From Ferrimonas balearica (lineage in GTDB: Bacteria > Pseudomonadota > Gammaproteobacteria > Enterobacterales > Shewanellaceae): 64,000 bases of DNA. The stretch's first letter is position 1. The number at the start of each line of letters is the position of its first letter. Location: the NCBI RefSeq assembly GCF_019802055.1, contig NZ_JAHVHW010000011.1:1-64000 (forward strand), in the 5' to 3' direction. Shown piece by piece: positions 61,037 to 64,000 of the stretch. A program made the position numbers and the translations under genes. The notes below the pieces were generated by a model. The model saw only the letters and a list, made by a program, of their open reading frames with translations, did not search any database and was not told the DNA's origin.

Positions 61037-61100
61037 TTTAGACGTTTTTTTGACGCGACTTTGATGCAAGTTCAGTGAGCAAACGGTGGTGCTTTGTTGC

Positions 61101-61964
<864 letters not shown>

Positions 61965-62480
61965 TCAGTACTTCCTTAAGGTCAGAGTGTCTCCCCGCTG
62001 GATCAGCTCCAGATCCTTGAGGGCATTCATGCCCAGCAATATGGTGCTGTCCCCGAGGCCAGGGTTGATGTTGGCGTCCAGATCATACAGCGTCAGGGCG
62101 CCAATGGAGAGTCGATCAATGCGGGTGTGCCAGACGGTGACCGTGCCGTTGGCGGTGTCCACCGGATAGGACTGGCCCTTGGGCAGGGCGAGGCGCTCGG
62201 CCACCGACAGGGGGATGGAGATCCGGGTGGCGCCGGTGTCGACCATCATCACCACCTCATGGCCGTTGATCAGCCCGCTGGCAACATAGTGCCCCTGGCG
62301 GTTGCGCAACAGGTTGACCGTGACGTGGCTGTCGCTGACTTCGCTGGCGACCCGCTGATTGGGATTGTATTGCTGGGACAGTTTTCTGTCGAAGTAGAGA
62401 TAGAGCAGGGCGGCCAGCACCAACCAAGCCAGCACAAAGAGTGTTTGGCCATAGCGTCGTGGAGTTGAGGGTGAGCCCAT
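61965..62480 (-). CDS. Membrane-anchored retropepsin-like aspartic protease
   Basis: A 171-residue protein with one N-terminal membrane helix (about 12-30) and a periplasmic single-lobe aspartic-protease domain. The catalytic triad sits in MMVDTGATRISIP (Asp81), and the flap and ILLGMNALKDLEL segment near 147 complete the fold. This is the clan AA, TIGR02281-type pattern; such proteases act as dimers, with unknown substrates. It is 6 bases upstream of nadC on the same strand and divergent from ampD. Confidence 0.88.
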   Translation of the reverse strand: MGSPSTPRRYGQTLFVLAWLVLAALLYLYFDRKLSQQYNPNQRVASEVSDSHVTVNLLRNRQGHYVASGLINGHEVVMMVDTGATRISIPLSVAERLALPKGQSYPVDTANGTVTVWHTRIDRLSIGALTLYDLDANINPGLGDSTILLGMNALKDLELIQRGDTLTLRKY

Positions 62481-62549
62481 GGTACGCGTCCTGCCTTCCT
62501 GCTAAAGTCTTGCCTTGTCACATTATTCGCGAGTGAGACCGCTTTTTCC

Positions 62550-63152
62550 ATGGCGATCTGTCCCCCGGATGGGGAACCTTACCCAATTGAGCCCCACCTG
62601 ACCCTTGAGCCTGGCGGTCGCTGGCTGGATCAGGCGCATCACTGTTTCTCCCCGTTTCAGGGGCCAAGACCGGACCCTGAAGAGATCAGCCTGCTGGTGA
62701 TCCACAACATTACCCTTCCTCCCGGCCTGTTTGGCGCCCCCTACATTCAGCAACTGTTCCTTGGCTGCGTTCAGGCGGACTACCCGGATCTGGAAGCGGT
62801 GCAGGGGTTGCAAGTGTCTGCGCATCTGCTGATCCGCCGGGATGGCAGTCTGGTTCAGTTTGTGCCTTTTGATCGCCGGGCCTGGCATGCGGGAGTGAGT
62901 GAGTTTGAGGGAAGACCGGGTTGCAATGATTATTCCATCGGCATCGAGTTGGAAGGCACAGACCACACTCCTTATAACCTCCTTCAATATCAGGCGCTTG
63001 TTAGCGTGACTCGCGCCCTGATCCGGCAGTATCCTTTGCTGACCAGGGACAGGATCACCGGCCACTGCGATATCGCACCGGGCCGAAAGACGGATCCGGG
63101 ACCTGCTTTTGATTGGTCGCTGTTTCACGCGTTACTCGAGAAGGACAGCTGA
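62550..63152 (+). CDS. ampD: 1,6-anhydro-MurNAc-L-alanine amidase AmpD
   Basis: A 200-residue cytoplasmic zinc amidase of peptidoglycan recycling. The first zinc His is in LLVIHNITLPPG near 50, the others in ITGHCDIAPGRKTDPGPAFDW near 169-189. Length close to Citrobacter AmpD (187). By removing anhydro-muropeptides it keeps AmpR-controlled beta-lactamase genes silent where these exist; no ampC or ampR lies here. Its stop overlaps the ampE start (TGATG). Confidence 0.95.
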   Translation: MAICPPDGEPYPIEPHLTLEPGGRWLDQAHHCFSPFQGPRPDPEEISLLVIHNITLPPGLFGAPYIQQLFLGCVQADYPDLEAVQGLQVSAHLLIRRDGSLVQFVPFDRRAWHAGVSEFEGRPGCNDYSIGIELEGTDHTPYNLLQYQALVSVTRALIRQYPLLTRDRITGHCDIAPGRKTDPGPAFDWSLFHALLEKDS

Positions 63153-64000
63153 TGGCCCTCTTTTCATTAATCATGGTGTTGCTGGCAGAGCGAATGCGCC
63201 TGGTGGCGGACACCTTTCAGTTTGAAGCCTGGTTCAAGTGGTATCGCGGGCTGATGTTCGATGACCAGGCGCTGCGCAGCCCCGGTAAAATGCTGGTGGC
63301 GCTGGCGCTGCCCGCGTTGCTGGTGGCGATCGTCCAGAGCTGGTTGGTCGGCGTCTGGTTTGGCGTGCTTCACCTGGCCCTCTGGATTCTGGTGGGGCTG
63401 CTGCTGTTTGGGCATGCGCCATTGCGTCAGCGCTTCCGGCAATACCTCGATGCCGCCCGCCGGGGCGATACCCAAAGCTGTTTTAACCACGCCGACAGCC
63501 TGGATGAGAGCAGTGCCATACAGGCCGCCAGTCTGGAAGAGATGGGGAAGCGGATGGGGCAGCTTAGCGCCTGGTTGAACTACCGCTTCTATGCGGCGGT
63601 GGCCCTTTACTACGTGCTGCTCGGTCCCGCGATGGCCACACTCTACTGCACGGTCAGAGCCTATCATGACCATTTTGCCGCTCAGGACCTGCGGCGGCCG
63701 CTGGTGGGGCCGGTGATGAAACTGCTCGATTGGGTGCCGGTGCGCATCGTTTCGCTCGGGTTTGCCCTGTCTGGTCATTTCAGTAAAGCCGCACCGGTTC
63801 TGGTGCCCAAGGTACTGGACCCGATGGCCGATCCGCGCACCATGATCACTGAGGTGGCGCTGGCGGCGGAAGAGGTGCCGGAAACCAGTGGTGAGCCACT
63901 CTGTGTTCAGCCCACTCTGGCCCTGCTGAAATTGGCAAAACGAAACTTTATTTTGCTGCTGGTGCTGGTCTCTTTGCTGACCATCTTCGGCGTGATCCAC
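63152..64000 (+). CDS. ampE: AmpE inner-membrane protein (partial, cut by window end)
   Basis: The first 283 codons of an open frame that runs off the window. It starts MALFSLIMVLLAERMRLVAD, with FEAWFKWYR near 25, membrane segments near 48-70 and 72-88, and 150-165, and a new helix beginning near the end (FILLLVLVSLLTIFGVIH). This agrees with AmpE (about 284 residues), a CobD/CbiB-like membrane protein always paired with AmpD; its activity is not well defined. Only the last few residues should be missing. Confidence 0.9.
   Translation, partial: MALFSLIMVLLAERMRLVADTFQFEAWFKWYRGLMFDDQALRSPGKMLVALALPALLVAIVQSWLVGVWFGVLHLALWILVGLLLFGHAPLRQRFRQYLDAARRGDTQSCFNHADSLDESSAIQAASLEEMGKRMGQLSAWLNYRFYAAVALYYVLLGPAMATLYCTVRAYHDHFAAQDLRRPLVGPVMKLLDWVPVRIVSLGFALSGHFSKAAPVLVPKVLDPMADPRTMITEVALAAEEVPETSGEPLCVQPTLALLKLAKRNFILLLVLVSLLTIFGVIH

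Overview
The window is a 64 kb stretch of gammaproteobacterial chromosome, roughly 60% G+C by eye, packed with housekeeping genes and showing no insertion sequence, prophage, integron or CRISPR array. Several features point to the Alteromonadales-type gammaproteobacteria: the pilMNOPQ-aroK-aroB-damX-dam-rpe-gph-trpS order, an argH with a fused N-acetyltransferase, lpoA-yraN-diaA-dolP opposite rsmI, and a complete dcw cluster that includes ddl and is followed by lpxC, dciA, an M23 peptidase and secA. With the high G+C, a Ferrimonas-like organism is my best guess; this is inference, not a database result.

Layout: (1) 1-240, the end of an rRNA operon (5S rRNA, tRNA-Thr, terminator). (2) 346-4808, cinA, a DUF1439 lipoprotein and ppc. 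(3) 4809-11055, the arginine operon argC-B-F-G-H(A), preceded by a 352-base leader with an ARG-box-like site and a 17-codon open frame carrying three consecutive Arg codons. (4) 11060-13633, mrcA (PBP1a). (5) 13768-26497, the type IV pilus alignment and secretin genes, shikimate genes, damX, dam, rpe, gph and trpS, with a minus-strand insert at 22731-23889 (DUF2970, a small unknown protein and a TorF-like porin). (6) 26514-31250, dolP-diaA-yraN-lpoA, the divergent rsmI, and RNase P RNA. (7) 31323-32309, an isolated secreted protein of unknown function. (8) 32596-50305, the division and cell-wall cluster from mraZ to ftsZ plus lpxC. (9) 50302-57412, dciA, an M23 peptidase, secA, mutT, yacG, zapD, coaE and pilD. 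(10) 57447-60820, pilC-pilB-pilA. (11) 61101-64000, nadC, a membrane-anchored retropepsin-like protease, ampD and ampE (cut by the window end).

Functionally the window centres on envelope growth. It holds precursor synthesis (murE, F, D, G, C, ddl, mraY), polymerases (mrcA with its activator lpoA, ftsI, ftsW), the divisome (ftsL, Q, A, Z, zapD, damX), peptidoglycan recycling (ampD, ampE), LPS commitment (lpxC), protein export (secA) and a type IV pilus machine split between two loci.

I found no obvious new multi-gene system. The most interesting signals are small regulatory ones: a possible arginine-sensing leader peptide upstream of argC; two back-to-back perfect hairpins, one of which buries the Shine-Dalgarno and start codon of a small unknown gene; a 24-bp perfect palindrome forming the shared ends of mutT and yacG; a tandem duplication inside ArgH; and an AT-rich island over pilA and the 5' part of pilB.
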